Assembly (NCBI GenBank): GCA_947164965.1 | Contig: CAMUYR010000006.1 | Coordinates: 62,001-126,000 of the forward strand | DNA from: an uncultured Prevotella sp. | GTDB taxonomy: Bacteria > Bacteroidota > Bacteroidia > Bacteroidales > Bacteroidaceae | Length of the DNA stretch: 64,000 bases | Reading direction: 5' to 3' | Shown: one piece after another, positions 42,281-51,153 of the stretch | Numbering within the stretch: position 1 is the stretch's first letter | Layout: every line of letters begins with the position of its first letter | Notes under the pieces: generated by a model | Told to the model about the DNA's origin: nothing | The model's database searches: none | Seen by the model: the letters and a program-made list of their open reading frames with translations, nothing else | Translations under genes and position numbers: made by a program

Positions 42281-43422
42281 GGTCTAAAACTGTTGATGAG
42301 TGCCACTACGCGTGCTGCTTCATCGTCCGTCAGTGCAGGATGGCAGGGGATGCTGAGCTCTTCGCGATGGATGCGCTCGGTGATGGGCAATTCTGACAAT
42401 TCTGACAATTCTGACAGCAAATTCTGTGCACCGTTGGCATAGCAGCGTTGCTGATGGGGCGGAATGGGATAGTGTATCTCCGTCTGCACACCATTGTCGG
42501 CCAGATACTCTCGCAGCTCGTCGCGATGGGGACATAGCACAGGAAAAATATGATATACCGAATCGCGAGGAGAGAGCAGTATTCTCACATGGTCGTTGAT
42601 TACTTCTCGTTCATAGCGAGCAGCAATCTCCTTGCGGCGCTGGTTGTCGGCATCCAGATGGGGCAGCTTAGCCAGCAGAATGGCGGCTTGTATCTCGTCG
42701 ATGCGCGAATTGCGGCCCTGATAGTCGAAGACGTATTTTTCCGAAGAGCCGTAATTGCCCAGTGCCCGCACCACAGCAGCCAGCTCCTCGTCGTCAGTCG
42801 TAATGGCTCCTGCATCGCCAAGGGCCCCAAGGTTCTTGGTGGGGTAGAAGCTGTGACCAGCGGCATCACCAAGGGCTCCCGTCCTTGTTTGTTGCGATGG
42901 CATCGCAACAGACTGAACAGACGGAACGAAGTGGCAACCATGAGCCTGCGCATTGTCCTCGATGAGCTTCAGGTGGTGCTGGCGGCAGATATCCCCTATC
43001 CTATCGGTGTAGGCACAGCGGCCATAGAGATGCACAATCATGATGGCTCGGGTGCGAGGCGTGATGGCCTGCTCAATGAGGCTGTCGTCAATCTGGAGGG
43101 TATCTATCGAGGGCTCAACCAACACGGGCTTCAAGCGGTTTTCCGTAATGGCCAGTATCGAAGCGATGTAGGTGTTGGCCGGCACGATGACCTCGTCGCC
43201 CTCCTGCATCACCCCCATCTCCTTGTAGGCCCTGAGAATCAGCGTCAGCGCATCGAGTCCGTTGCCACAGCCAATGCAGTGGCGGGTGCCGATATACTGC
43301 GCATAGGCCTCCTCGAAACGGCGCGTATAGTCACCCTTCAAGTACCACCCGCTCCTGAGCACCTCGTCGGCAGCATGCTCGTAGGGTTTATTGATTGCTT
43401 GTAAATCAAGATACTTAATCAT
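42262..43422 (-). CDS. DegT/DnrJ/EryC1-family sugar aminotransferase (FdtB/QdtB-like)
   Basis: A 386-residue PLP enzyme, probably transferring an amino group to C3 of a dTDP-3-keto-6-deoxyhexose. The family start IKYLDLQAINKPY and SGWYLKGDYTRRFEEAYA are clear. The cofactor pocket is GCGNGLDAL and EDNAQAHG, and the PLP lysine is K196 in HSFYPTKNLGALGDAG. Two features are odd: an insertion of about 11 residues after QAHG, and a tandem LSELSELSE segment near the C terminus. The start at 43422 overlaps the acyltransferase stop (ATGA). Neighbours rmlB and the ketoisomerase support the 3-amino sugar pathway. Fuc3N and Qui3N cannot be told apart. Confidence 0.82.
   Translation of the reverse strand: MIKYLDLQAINKPYEHAADEVLRSGWYLKGDYTRRFEEAYAQYIGTRHCIGCGNGLDALTLILRAYKEMGVMQEGDEVIVPANTYIASILAITENRLKPVLVEPSIDTLQIDDSLIEQAITPRTRAIMIVHLYGRCAYTDRIGDICRQHHLKLIEDNAQAHGCHFVPSVQSVAMPSQQTRTGALGDAAGHSFYPTKNLGALGDAGAITTDDEELAAVVRALGNYGSSEKYVFDYQGRNSRIDEIQAAILLAKLPHLDADNQRRKEIAARYEREVINDHVRILLSPRDSVYHIFPVLCPHRDELREYLADNGVQTEIHYPIPPHQQRCYANGAQNLLSELSELSELPITERIHREELSIPCHPALTDDEAARVVALINSFRPGKQYI
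42389..42415 (-). repeat. Intragenic 9-bp microsatellite (LSE)3
   Basis: AATTCTGAC is repeated three times perfectly, at 42389-42397, 42398-42406 and 42407-42415. In the coding sense it gives LSELSELSE. Copy-number change would keep the reading frame. Confidence 0.85.
42890..42910 (-). repeat. 21-bp palindrome inside the aminotransferase insertion
   Basis: TGTTGCGATG (42890-42899) and CATCGCAACA (42901-42910) are perfect inverted arms around one G. They lie exactly in the extra residues between QAHG and TGALGDA. Confidence 0.85.
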
Positions 43423-44363
43423 AGTGTCCATTCGTATGTGTCGTAACAAACGGCGCGAGCACCAAAGCCTTCCTTCTGGAAGATCAGCGGTTCGTTGAGG
43501 TCGTCGTTCTCCACCTTGTTCGACGTGCCGAAGTCGAAGAACTGGCGCCCTTCGGCCTCATAGCGTTCCAGCAAACGGCTGAACAGGAAATCGAGCGCAC
43601 CATGCTGGCGTCCTTCCTCGGATGCCACGATATACTGCGTCTTCACCGTCTGACCGCAGTCGTAGAGCAGTGTGCCGCCCACGATGGCATCGTCCTTGCA
43701 AACGGTCATCAGTCGGATGTTGTCAGGAAACCGCTCCTTCAAGAGCATGATTTCGTCCAACCTATGGACAGCCTTCGCACGGAATTTATCCCACAGATGC
43801 TGCACCAGCATGTGCCAATACTGCGTGAAATCGGTCTGTTCGCGAACGTACAGACACGCCTGACTACCCTTCTTCACACCCCGCTTACGCAACGTAGCAA
43901 ACGGCAGGCGGCGATCGAGCTCGACCACCGATGCTATATCGCGACTGCGCAGCTGGGCACGACAGACATTGGCAATCGCAAAGAGCGCCTCCTCAGAGGG
44001 TTGCTTGGCGTAAATCCAGGGGATATGCTTGTAGACAACACGCGAAAAGCCCTGCTGACGGAGATAATCGTTCATCGCCGACAGCATCTGACACGCCTGC
44101 GCAGCCTTCGTGCGATGGTCCATCAAGAGTCCGCCGTAGGTCAGTCCGCGATGCGACCACAGCGTACCCTGCCCGTCGTCGTTGGCAGGCAAGAGGGCAC
44201 ACAAGCGGCCCTTGTCGTAGAACATCAGCGAATGGTCAAGGAAGCGGTCGCTGTGATAGTCCATATAGCCACGAAAGAACAGGAACGTCGCATTCTTCGA
44301 CGTCTGCACAAAGGCATCCCACTCGGCCTTTCTCTCTGGCGTATATCTGACGACTTCAATCAT
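43419..44363 (-). CDS. GNAT/FemAB-like acyltransferase of the amino-sugar operon
   Basis: A 314-residue cytoplasmic protein with the two-lobed acyltransferase layout of FemAB/GNAT-type enzymes. Marks are NATFLFFRGYMDYHSDRF near the start, the central GLTYGGLLMD and the late DFGTSNKVENDDLNEPLIFQKEGFGA. Between the ketoisomerase (8-bp overlap) and the aminotransferase (4-bp overlap), it probably acylates the 3-amino group. That would replace the left-handed beta-helix acetyltransferase (FdtC/QdtC) usual in such pathways. An aminoacyl or other acyl donor is possible. The function is inferred from place and fold. Confidence 0.65.
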   Translation of the reverse strand: MIEVVRYTPERKAEWDAFVQTSKNATFLFFRGYMDYHSDRFLDHSLMFYDKGRLCALLPANDDGQGTLWSHRGLTYGGLLMDHRTKAAQACQMLSAMNDYLRQQGFSRVVYKHIPWIYAKQPSEEALFAIANVCRAQLRSRDIASVVELDRRLPFATLRKRGVKKGSQACLYVREQTDFTQYWHMLVQHLWDKFRAKAVHRLDEIMLLKERFPDNIRLMTVCKDDAIVGGTLLYDCGQTVKTQYIVASEEGRQHGALDFLFSRLLERYEAEGRQFFDFGTSNKVENDDLNEPLIFQKEGFGARAVCYDTYEWTL

Positions 44364-44766
44364 TTCGCTTCACCCATTCCTGGAATTCATCATACTCATA
44401 GATATACTCGTCCTCATCGAACAATTCCGATGCCAATACCAGACAGACGGAACCACTCGAAAAATCCTCCAACGTGCGCCACACGCCTGTGCCGATGTAC
44501 AAGCCCTGATAGGGATGGTTCAGATGATAGATCTCCTTGCCACCCTTGCCGTCGTCGACAGTCACATCGAACGAGCCGCTGACCGCCACCACAATCTCCT
44601 CGCACGTGCGATGGGCATGACCGCCACGACGCTCACCCGAGGGTACATCGTAGGTCCAGTAGACGCGCGCAATATCGAACGGCACATTCTTCATCTGCTC
44701 AGCCACCGTCAGATTGCCTCGTGGGTCAATATGCTTCGGCAGGTCTATCAATCTGTATTTTTCCAT
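44356..44766 (-). CDS. dTDP-4-keto-6-deoxyhexose 3,4-ketoisomerase (FdtA/QdtA family)
   Basis: A 136-residue cupin that moves the keto group of dTDP-4-keto-6-deoxyglucose from C4 to C3, preparing the sugar for amination. The cupin strand carries RRGGHAHRTCEEIV, with the two histidines H50 and H52 at the catalytic place, and LYIGTGVWRTLEDFSSGS follows. Length is standard. The product could be the galacto (FdtA) or gluco (QdtA) isomer. It starts 11 bp after purT. Confidence 0.85.
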   Translation of the reverse strand: MEKYRLIDLPKHIDPRGNLTVAEQMKNVPFDIARVYWTYDVPSGERRGGHAHRTCEEIVVAVSGSFDVTVDDGKGGKEIYHLNHPYQGLYIGTGVWRTLEDFSSGSVCLVLASELFDEDEYIYEYDEFQEWVKRND

Positions 44767-44777
44767 CGATACGCCGA

Positions 44778-45983
44778 TTAGTGCTCGAATTTCGTGTAGG
44801 GGTCAGTACCCAGCACGGTCTTAGCCAATCGCTTGGCCTTTTCACGGAGGGCATTGACATCATCGCCCACCTCACCGTAGCAGAGGACGACACCCATGCG
44901 GCGACCTTTGTGAGCCTCTGGCTTGCCGAAGATGCGGATGCGCGTGCGGTCTTCCTTCAGGGCGTCGACGAAGTTGTAGTCGAGCAGCGAACGGTCGACG
45001 GGTGTAGAAGCCTCCTTGGGCGACAGAATGACAGCCGAAGCACCAGCATGCTCGAGATGGATGCCAGCAATAGGCAGTCCAAGAACGGCACGCAGATGGA
45101 GCTCAAACTCGCTGAGATTGATGGTATGACCCAGCGTCACCATACCTGTATCGTGTGGACGAGGGCTCAGTTCGCTGAAAATCACCTCACCCTGCTTGGT
45201 CAGGAAGAACTCGACACCCCAGATGCCAGCACCCGTCAAGGCCTTCGTCACCTTGTCGGCCATCATCTGAGCCTGCTTCAGGGCCTCATCGCTGATTTTG
45301 TATGGCTGCCACGACTCACGATAGTCGCCAGCCTTCTGAACGTGTCCGATAGGCGGACAGAAAAGTGTTGGCCAGCCGTGCTGCTGGGTAACGGTGAGCA
45401 GTGTGAACTCAGAATCGAAGTCGATAAACTCCTCGATAATCACCTCTTTCACGTCACCACGCGAGCCCTCCATAGCCTCCTTGAAAGCTGTTTCAAGCTC
45501 GCCCTCGTTGTGCACATAGCTCTGACCGTGACCAGAAGACGACATCAACGGCTTCACCACACATGGGAAACCAATCTCCTCGGCAGCCGCCTTGAACTCA
45601 TCATAGGTCTTGGCATAAAAGTACTTGGCTGTGCGCAGTCCCAACTCCTTAGCAGCGAGGTCGCGAATGGCACGACGGTTCATCGTGAAGTTGACGGCAC
45701 GGGCACTGGGAACAACCTGAATACCCTGCTCCTCAAACTTGAACAGCCTTTCAGTACGGATAGCCTCAATCTCTGGTACGATGATATCGGGCTGGTGCTT
45801 CTTCACCACAGCCTCAAGGGCATCGCCATCGAGCATGGAGAACACCTCGCGCTCGTCGGCCACCTGCATGGCTGGCGCATTATCGTAACGGTCGCAGGCT
45901 ATCACATACTGACCTGCACGCATGGCGGCAATCACAAACTCCTTGCCCAGTTCGCCTGAGCCTAACAGCAATATCTTTTTCAT
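44778..45983 (-). CDS. purT: Formate-dependent phosphoribosylglycinamide formyltransferase
   Basis: A 401-residue ATP-grasp enzyme that formylates GAR with free formate and ATP in purine synthesis. The start [21 protein letters not shown] and the ATP-grasp segments [15 protein letters not shown] and [17 protein letters not shown] are diagnostic of PurT rather than PurK. It overlaps the rmlB stop by 4 bp and is embedded in a sugar-nucleotide operon. That is odd for a purine gene, and whether it is chance or a formyl-supply link is unknown. Confidence 0.92.
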   Translation of the reverse strand: MKKILLLGSGELGKEFVIAAMRAGQYVIACDRYDNAPAMQVADEREVFSMLDGDALEAVVKKHQPDIIVPEIEAIRTERLFKFEEQGIQVVPSARAVNFTMNRRAIRDLAAKELGLRTAKYFYAKTYDEFKAAAEEIGFPCVVKPLMSSSGHGQSYVHNEGELETAFKEAMEGSRGDVKEVIIEEFIDFDSEFTLLTVTQQHGWPTLFCPPIGHVQKAGDYRESWQPYKISDEALKQAQMMADKVTKALTGAGIWGVEFFLTKQGEVIFSELSPRPHDTGMVTLGHTINLSEFELHLRAVLGLPIAGIHLEHAGASAVILSPKEASTPVDRSLLDYNFVDALKEDRTRIRIFGKPEAHKGRRMGVVLCYGEVGDDVNALREKAKRLAKTVLGTDPYTKFEH

Positions 45984-47116
45984 CTGTTGTTATACATTTT
46001 TTCGTAATACTTCTGATAGTCGCCACTCGTCACATTGTCGAGCCACTCCTGATTGTCAAGATACCAGCGGACGGTCTTCTCGATGCCCTCCTCGAACTGC
46101 AGCGAGGGTTCCCAACCGAGTTCCTTCTGGAGCTTCGAGCTATCGATGGCATAACGGAGGTCGTGACCAGCACGGTCGGTAACGAAGGTGATGAGGTCCA
46201 TATCCTCGCCTTCCTTACGACCCAGCAGTCGATCGACGGTGTTGATGACCACCTTGATGATATCGATATTCTTCCACTCGTTGAAACCACCGATGTTGTA
46301 GGTCTCAGCAATCATACCCTGATGGAAGATGAGGTCGATAGCACGGGCGTGATCCTCTACGAACAACCAGTCGCGCACGTTCTCGCCCTTGCCATAAACG
46401 GGCAGAGGCTTGCGATGGCGGATGTTATTGATGAACAACGGAATCAACTTCTCAGGGAACTGATAAGGACCGTAGTTGTTCGAGCAGTTGGTCACGATGA
46501 CAGGCATGCCGTAAGTGTCGTGATAAGCGCGAACGAAATGGTCGCTACTTGCTTTTGCAGCTGAGTAGGGAGAGTGAGGATTGTACTTCGTGGTCTCCAG
46601 GAAGAACTTGTCACCATAAGCCAGATGATGCTCAGCGCTCGATGCTGTCGTGGTGAATGGAGGCTCGATACCCTCAGGGTGTGTCAACTCCAAGGCACCA
46701 TACACCTCATCGGTAGAGATGTGGTAGAAACGCTTGCCCTCGTAACGCTCAGGCAACGACTCCCAATACAGCTTGGCAGCCTGAAGCAGCGACAGTGTAC
46801 CCATCACGTTGGTCTTGGCAAAGGTGAAGGGGTCTTTAATACTTCTATCCACATGCGATTCAGCAGCCAAGTGGATAATGCCGTCCACCTTCTTGTCCTG
46901 CATCAGCTTGTAGAAAGCATCGAAGTCGCAGATGTCCATCTTCACAAACTCGTAGTTGGGCTTGTTCTCGATGTCCTTCAGGTTAGCCAGATTGCCTGCA
47001 TACGTCAACTTATCGAGGTTGATGATGTGATAATCGGGATACTTGTTCACGAAAAGGCGCACCACGTGACTTCCAATAAAGCCTGCGCCACCAGTAATGA
47101 CGATTGTTCTTTTCAT
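45980..47116 (-). CDS. rmlB: dTDP-glucose 4,6-dehydratase
   Basis: A 378-residue NAD-dependent short-chain enzyme that converts dTDP-glucose to dTDP-4-keto-6-deoxyglucose. NAD binding is by [16 protein letters not shown]. Family marks are [19 protein letters not shown], the catalytic YSAAKAS and [17 protein letters not shown], with YNIGG late. It supplies the substrate of the ketoisomerase two genes on; rmlA is not in the window. Its start lies 3 bp from the phosphoesterase stop. Confidence 0.93.
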   Translation of the reverse strand: MKRTIVITGGAGFIGSHVVRLFVNKYPDYHIINLDKLTYAGNLANLKDIENKPNYEFVKMDICDFDAFYKLMQDKKVDGIIHLAAESHVDRSIKDPFTFAKTNVMGTLSLLQAAKLYWESLPERYEGKRFYHISTDEVYGALELTHPEGIEPPFTTTASSAEHHLAYGDKFFLETTKYNPHSPYSAAKASSDHFVRAYHDTYGMPVIVTNCSNNYGPYQFPEKLIPLFINNIRHRKPLPVYGKGENVRDWLFVEDHARAIDLIFHQGMIAETYNIGGFNEWKNIDIIKVVINTVDRLLGRKEGEDMDLITFVTDRAGHDLRYAIDSSKLQKELGWEPSLQFEEGIEKTVRWYLDNQEWLDNVTSGDYQKYYEKMYNNR

Positions 47117-47119
47117 ATT

Positions 47120-47611
47120 TTAATCTCCTAATGTTATAACTTCTAAATCTTTGAATTCCTTGCCATCGATGGTCAGTCGGACAAGCGTGCGCTCCTTGTG
47201 CCAACCCTGAATGCCAGCGGCACCAGGATTGATGTGCAGCATGTTGAGCGTCTTGTCGAACTTCACCTTCAGAATGTGCGAATGGCCAGCCACGAAGAGC
47301 TGGGGCGGATTGGCATAGAGCGTAGAGCGCACGGAGTAGTCGTAGTTGCCAGGATAGCCACCAATATGCTTGATGAGCACGTCGACATCTTCAATCTTAA
47401 AACGGTTCAGCTCGCGATACATCAATCGCAAGTCACCTCCATCGCAATTGCCACAGACAGCCCTGAACGGACGGAAGGCAGCCAAACGGTCGGCCACCTC
47501 GACACTGCCTATATCGCCTGCATGCCATATCTCGTCGCAGGGTTCGAAGTAATGCAGGTACTTCTCGTCCCAATAGCTGTGCGTATCGCTGATAATACCT
47601 ACCTTCTTCAT
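47120..47611 (-). CDS. YfcE/MJ0936-family metallophosphoesterase
   Basis: A 163-residue cytoplasmic phosphodiesterase. The two-metal ligands are in VGIISDTHSYW, EIWHAGDIGS, CGNCDGG and FVAGHSHILK, followed by NPGAAGIQG, the usual family set and length. YfcE relatives hydrolyse phosphodiesters in vitro; the natural substrate is unknown. It overlaps the kinase-like gene by 4 bp. Confidence 0.87.
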   Translation of the reverse strand: MKKVGIISDTHSYWDEKYLHYFEPCDEIWHAGDIGSVEVADRLAAFRPFRAVCGNCDGGDLRLMYRELNRFKIEDVDVLIKHIGGYPGNYDYSVRSTLYANPPQLFVAGHSHILKVKFDKTLNMLHINPGAAGIQGWHKERTLVRLTIDGKEFKDLEVITLGD

Positions 47612-48225
47612 AGCCCAAAACGCTTACAGATAAAGTCGGCTATCAGCCTCTCTGTAGCCTGAAGGCCCAGAATAGAGGAATCGATACACAAGTCGTACGA
47701 CTCGGCAGCACCCCACTTCTTGCCTGTATAGTAGTTGTAATACTGAGCACGACGGCTCTCACCTTGCTCTATGATATGGCGGGCCTCTTCATGACTGACA
47801 CCTTGTCTGGTAGCCACCTGCTCGACACGGAACTGCATAGAGGCAGAAATAAAGACGTTGACCACGTTTTCAAAATCCCTCAGGACATAGTCGGCACAAC
47901 GACCAACGAACACACACGAGCCCTCCTGAGCCGCCTTCTTGATGGCGTCGCTCTGAAACTGGAACAGGCTCTCCTGCGAGAAGTTCGACTTATAGAGGTT
48001 GCCTCCACCTAGATGAGCCGTCTGCACATTGAACAATCCCCTGAGGAAACCCTTGCGCTCATCGTTCTGCTCGAAGATCTTCTCAGAGAATCCACTTTCC
48101 TTTGCAGCCAGATTCAGGAGTTCACGGTCGTAGTATTTGGCACCAAAATCGAGTGCCAGCATACGGCCTATGTCATGACCGCCACTACCCAGTTGTCTGC
48201 CAACATTAATAATTATTTTGTCCAT
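47608..48225 (-). CDS. Cytidylate-kinase-like P-loop protein
   Basis: A 205-residue protein of the cytidylate-kinase-like family. Its start IINVGRQLGSGGHDIGRMLA has the family's modified P-loop, then YYDRELLNLAAKESGF and CVFVGRCADYVLRD. It is not Cmk itself, which has a different sequence and length. Its role in Bacteroidetes is unclear. It lies between the MATE gene (20-bp overlap) and the phosphoesterase (4-bp overlap), in the same transcript. Confidence 0.75.
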   Translation of the reverse strand: MDKIIINVGRQLGSGGHDIGRMLALDFGAKYYDRELLNLAAKESGFSEKIFEQNDERKGFLRGLFNVQTAHLGGGNLYKSNFSQESLFQFQSDAIKKAAQEGSCVFVGRCADYVLRDFENVVNVFISASMQFRVEQVATRQGVSHEEARHIIEQGESRRAQYYNYYTGKKWGAAESYDLCIDSSILGLQATERLIADFICKRFGL

Positions 48226-49567
48226 AAGTCTTTAATCGTTTCATATACCATATCAGTATGGGAATAGTCATTGCAAACGAGCCGAAATCACTGGCGGGCA
48301 TCGAATACCACACACCGTCAAGCTCCCAGAACAGTGGGAAAATATATGCCATCGGCAATAAGAGGAACAGCTGGCGCGAGAGCGACAGGAAGATAGAAAT
48401 CTTCACCTTGCCAATGCTCTGGAAGAAATGGGTGATCGCAGCCTGCGAACCCACCACGAAGAACACCAGCATATCGAGCTTGATACCCGTTGCTGAAAGG
48501 TCGAGCAAGGTAGAGTCAGTAGTGAAGATACGGGCTATCTGTCGTGGGAAGACCATCGAGAGTCCCCAACCAACAAGCAGGAAACCCGTAGCACAAGCTA
48601 TCGTCAACCACAGGCAACGGAACATACGGTCGTACTTCTCAGCACCGTAGTTATAGCCAACAATCGGCTGCATGCCCTGATTGACACCCATCACAAACAT
48701 GAAGAACACCATGACCACTGAGTTGGCAATCGAATAGGCACCCACAGCCATATCGCCACCATAGTGCACGAACTGATTGTTCATGAAGATGACGATGATG
48801 CACGACGTAGCATTCATCAGGAAAGGAGAGATGCCGATGCTGATAATATTCTGCACCAGATTCTTCCTCAGTTTATAGATGCCCTGCTTGAAATGCAGCA
48901 GTTCCTTCTTGTTAGAGAATATCCACAACTGCCAGCAGAGCGCCAACGACTGTGATGTAATGGTAGCTAATGCCGCACCTCGGATGCCCCAACGGAACCA
49001 CCACACAAAGGCTACGACGAGCACAATGTTGCAGGCAACTGTAAACAGCGTGGCATACATTGCATGACGAGGCTTTCCTGCCGCACGAAGCACAGCATTC
49101 ATACCAAAATACATGTGCGTCATCATGTTGCCTAGCAGAATGACCGTCATAAACTCACGTGCATAAGGCAATGTCACATCGGAAGCACCAAAGAAACGCA
49201 GAATAGGATCGAGGAATATCAGGCTGACGACCATAAAGAGGAATCCCACTATCAGATTGAGCGTCACCGTATTACCCAACAGGTTTTCTGCGGTCTCATA
49301 GTCCTGCTGTCCTAATTTCACACTGATACATGCCGAAGAGCCCACACCTACAGCTGCTCCGAAGGCGGCGCTTAGGTTCATGAAAGGAAAAGTGATGCCG
49401 AGACCTGCAATAGCCTCAGGGCCCACCATCTGACCAATCATGGCGCGGTCGATAATATTATAGAGACTGGAGGCCGTCATAGCCACAATGGCTGGCAGAG
49501 CATACTGTACCAACAGTTGCCCTACAGGTTTCGACCCCAACTCTAATGCTGCTTGTTTATTGTCCAT
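48206..49567 (-). CDS. MATE-family efflux transporter
   Basis: A 453-residue inner-membrane protein with about twelve hydrophobic segments. The start LGSKPVGQLLVQYALPAIVAM is typical of MATE exporters, and AFGAAVGVGSSACISVKLGQ and GVNQGMQPIVGYNYGA are conserved. It could export a drug-like compound or metabolite with Na+ or H+. It is the first gene of the nine-gene operon; the start at 49567 is 16 bp after a TACCTTTG box, and an ATG at 49606 lies upstream of it. Confidence 0.85.
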   Translation of the reverse strand: MDNKQAALELGSKPVGQLLVQYALPAIVAMTASSLYNIIDRAMIGQMVGPEAIAGLGITFPFMNLSAAFGAAVGVGSSACISVKLGQQDYETAENLLGNTVTLNLIVGFLFMVVSLIFLDPILRFFGASDVTLPYAREFMTVILLGNMMTHMYFGMNAVLRAAGKPRHAMYATLFTVACNIVLVVAFVWWFRWGIRGAALATITSQSLALCWQLWIFSNKKELLHFKQGIYKLRKNLVQNIISIGISPFLMNATSCIIVIFMNNQFVHYGGDMAVGAYSIANSVVMVFFMFVMGVNQGMQPIVGYNYGAEKYDRMFRCLWLTIACATGFLLVGWGLSMVFPRQIARIFTTDSTLLDLSATGIKLDMLVFFVVGSQAAITHFFQSIGKVKISIFLSLSRQLFLLLPMAYIFPLFWELDGVWYSMPASDFGSFAMTIPILIWYMKRLKTYGQNNY

Positions 49568-49583
49568 ATTTATTAATAATGTG

Positions 49584-49615
49584 CAAAGGTACTGCATAAT
49601 ATGCAAACAGCCAAA
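49584..49615 (-). promoter_or_regulatory. Promoter of the nine-gene MATE-to-LolA-like operon
   Basis: TTTG (49615-49612), a 20-bp spacer and TACCTTTG (49591-49584) read on the minus strand. No other consensus promoter is visible before the next eight genes, whose stops and starts overlap or lie 3-26 bp apart. Confidence 0.8.
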
Positions 49616-49651
49616 TCTTTTAGATTTAATTTGCGTTCTTTTGCTTGTATG

Positions 49652-49683
49652 TTTGGTCGTTTCAATATATTTTCCTACCTTTG
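49652..49683 (+). promoter_or_regulatory. Promoter of the subtilase-xseAB operon
   Basis: TTTG at 49652-49655 and TACCTTTG at 49676-49683 are 20 bp apart. The ATG at 49713 is the first usable start. A longer upstream frame from 49488 overlaps the MATE gene and both promoters and is rejected. Confidence 0.8.
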
Positions 49684-49712
49684 CAGGCAGAAAACAACCT
49701 CAAAAAAAAGAA

Positions 49713-51134
49713 ATGCAGCGTCTACTAACTATAATGATATTCCTGTTGTGCGAGCTCGCCATACATGCTGACAACATGCAAAGCATCAAGCAACGGACAA
49801 AATTCAAAGGCGGACCAGCCTATATCTATCGTGTCACCCTGACTGACAAGCAAGGGACGCCCTACGATATAGACCACCCCACCCGATTTCTCTCTCGCAG
49901 AAGCGTGGAAAGAAGGAAGCGCCAGGGATTGAGCATCGATTCCACCGACTTACCCATCAATCCCAAATACGTCAGGCTCATTGAGAAGAAGAATATCCAG
50001 ATTGTTGGCAGAAGCCGTTGGCAGAACACTCTTTTGGTCAAAGTCAAGGACACAGCACTTATCAACAATCTTGGCACGATTCCTTGTGTCAAAGCATACA
50101 AGCTGGTTTGGCAGTCGCCCGACTCTGTGATGACTGAGGTCCGTACGAAATACCACGACCGCTTTGAAGAGCACGACAGTGTGACGGGAGAGGTCTATGG
50201 TACTGCTGCAGAGCAAATTAAGAATGTCATGGGCCAACGATTGCATGATATCGGTTTACGAGGTGAAGGCATGATGATAGCCGTTATCGATGGCGGATTC
50301 AAGAATGTGGACCGTATCCCAGAATTCCAGAAGATTGACATTCGCGGCTGGTATGATTTCGTTAATCAAGATGCTCCTCGCCTGTTTGCTGATACTGATC
50401 ACGGTACGCGTGTTCTATCGGCAATGGCCATTTATCATCCCTATTACTATATCGGCACAGCGCCCAAGGCCTCCTATTGGCTACTGAGAAGCGAAGACCA
50501 ACAGACAGAGCAGGAGGTAGAAGAGGACTATTGGACGATGGCTGCTGAGTTTGCCGACTCTGTGGGCTGTGATGTCATCAACTCGTCAGTAGGTTACAAT
50601 GAATACGATCATAAGTCCATGAGTCATCAGCTGTGGCATTTGGATGGTTGCACAGCCTTCGCAAGCCGCTCAGCCTCTATGTTGGCTGACAAAGGCATCA
50701 TACTGGTCAACTCCGCAGGCAATTCAGGGATGGGTCCTTGGAAGAAGATTGGTGTACCAGCTGATGCCGATAACATCCTAACCGTAGGTGCTGTCTCTGA
50801 TATGACACCATCACGTATCGCTCCTTTCAGCAGCGTGGGTCCCACACAAGACGGACGCGTAAAACCTGACGTTGTAGCCATTGGCGCACCAGCCAGACTG
50901 GTCAATGGACGAGGTGTAGTCACCAGCGATATGGGCACATCGTTCTCTACGCCTGTTGTTTGTGGTCTCGTGGCTTGTCTGTGGCAGGGAATGCCCAAGA
51001 AGACAGCTAAAGAAATCATGGCAATCATCCGTCAGACCAGCAATAACTATCAGCATCCGGATAATGTCTATGGCTACGGACTTCCCAACTTCTGGCGGGC
51101 TTATATGATAGGGATGGCGACCACAAACGAATGA
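49713..51134 (+). CDS. Exported S8-family serine protease (subtilase)
   Basis: A 473-residue protease with a signal peptide (LLTIMIFLLCELAIHA). A pro-region (about 20-165) includes FLSRRSVERRKRQGL, typical of Bacteroidetes subtilases. The triad is D193 in MIAVIDGGF, H230 in DHGTRVLSA and S410 in GTSFSTPVVCG, with the oxyanion asparagine in VNSAGNSG. There is no C-terminal sorting domain, so the mature enzyme probably stays periplasmic or attaches by other means. xseA follows by 19 bp. Confidence 0.9.
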   Translation: MQRLLTIMIFLLCELAIHADNMQSIKQRTKFKGGPAYIYRVTLTDKQGTPYDIDHPTRFLSRRSVERRKRQGLSIDSTDLPINPKYVRLIEKKNIQIVGRSRWQNTLLVKVKDTALINNLGTIPCVKAYKLVWQSPDSVMTEVRTKYHDRFEEHDSVTGEVYGTAAEQIKNVMGQRLHDIGLRGEGMMIAVIDGGFKNVDRIPEFQKIDIRGWYDFVNQDAPRLFADTDHGTRVLSAMAIYHPYYYIGTAPKASYWLLRSEDQQTEQEVEEDYWTMAAEFADSVGCDVINSSVGYNEYDHKSMSHQLWHLDGCTAFASRSASMLADKGIILVNSAGNSGMGPWKKIGVPADADNILTVGAVSDMTPSRIAPFSSVGPTQDGRVKPDVVAIGAPARLVNGRGVVTSDMGTSFSTPVVCGLVACLWQGMPKKTAKEIMAIIRQTSNNYQHPDNVYGYGLPNFWRAYMIGMATTNE

Positions 51135-51153
51135 CTCTAATTCCGAACCACTT

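Noticed and set aside
49488..49712. Longer N terminus of the subtilase
   Set aside because: It overlaps the divergent MATE gene and both promoters; the signal peptide begins at 49713.
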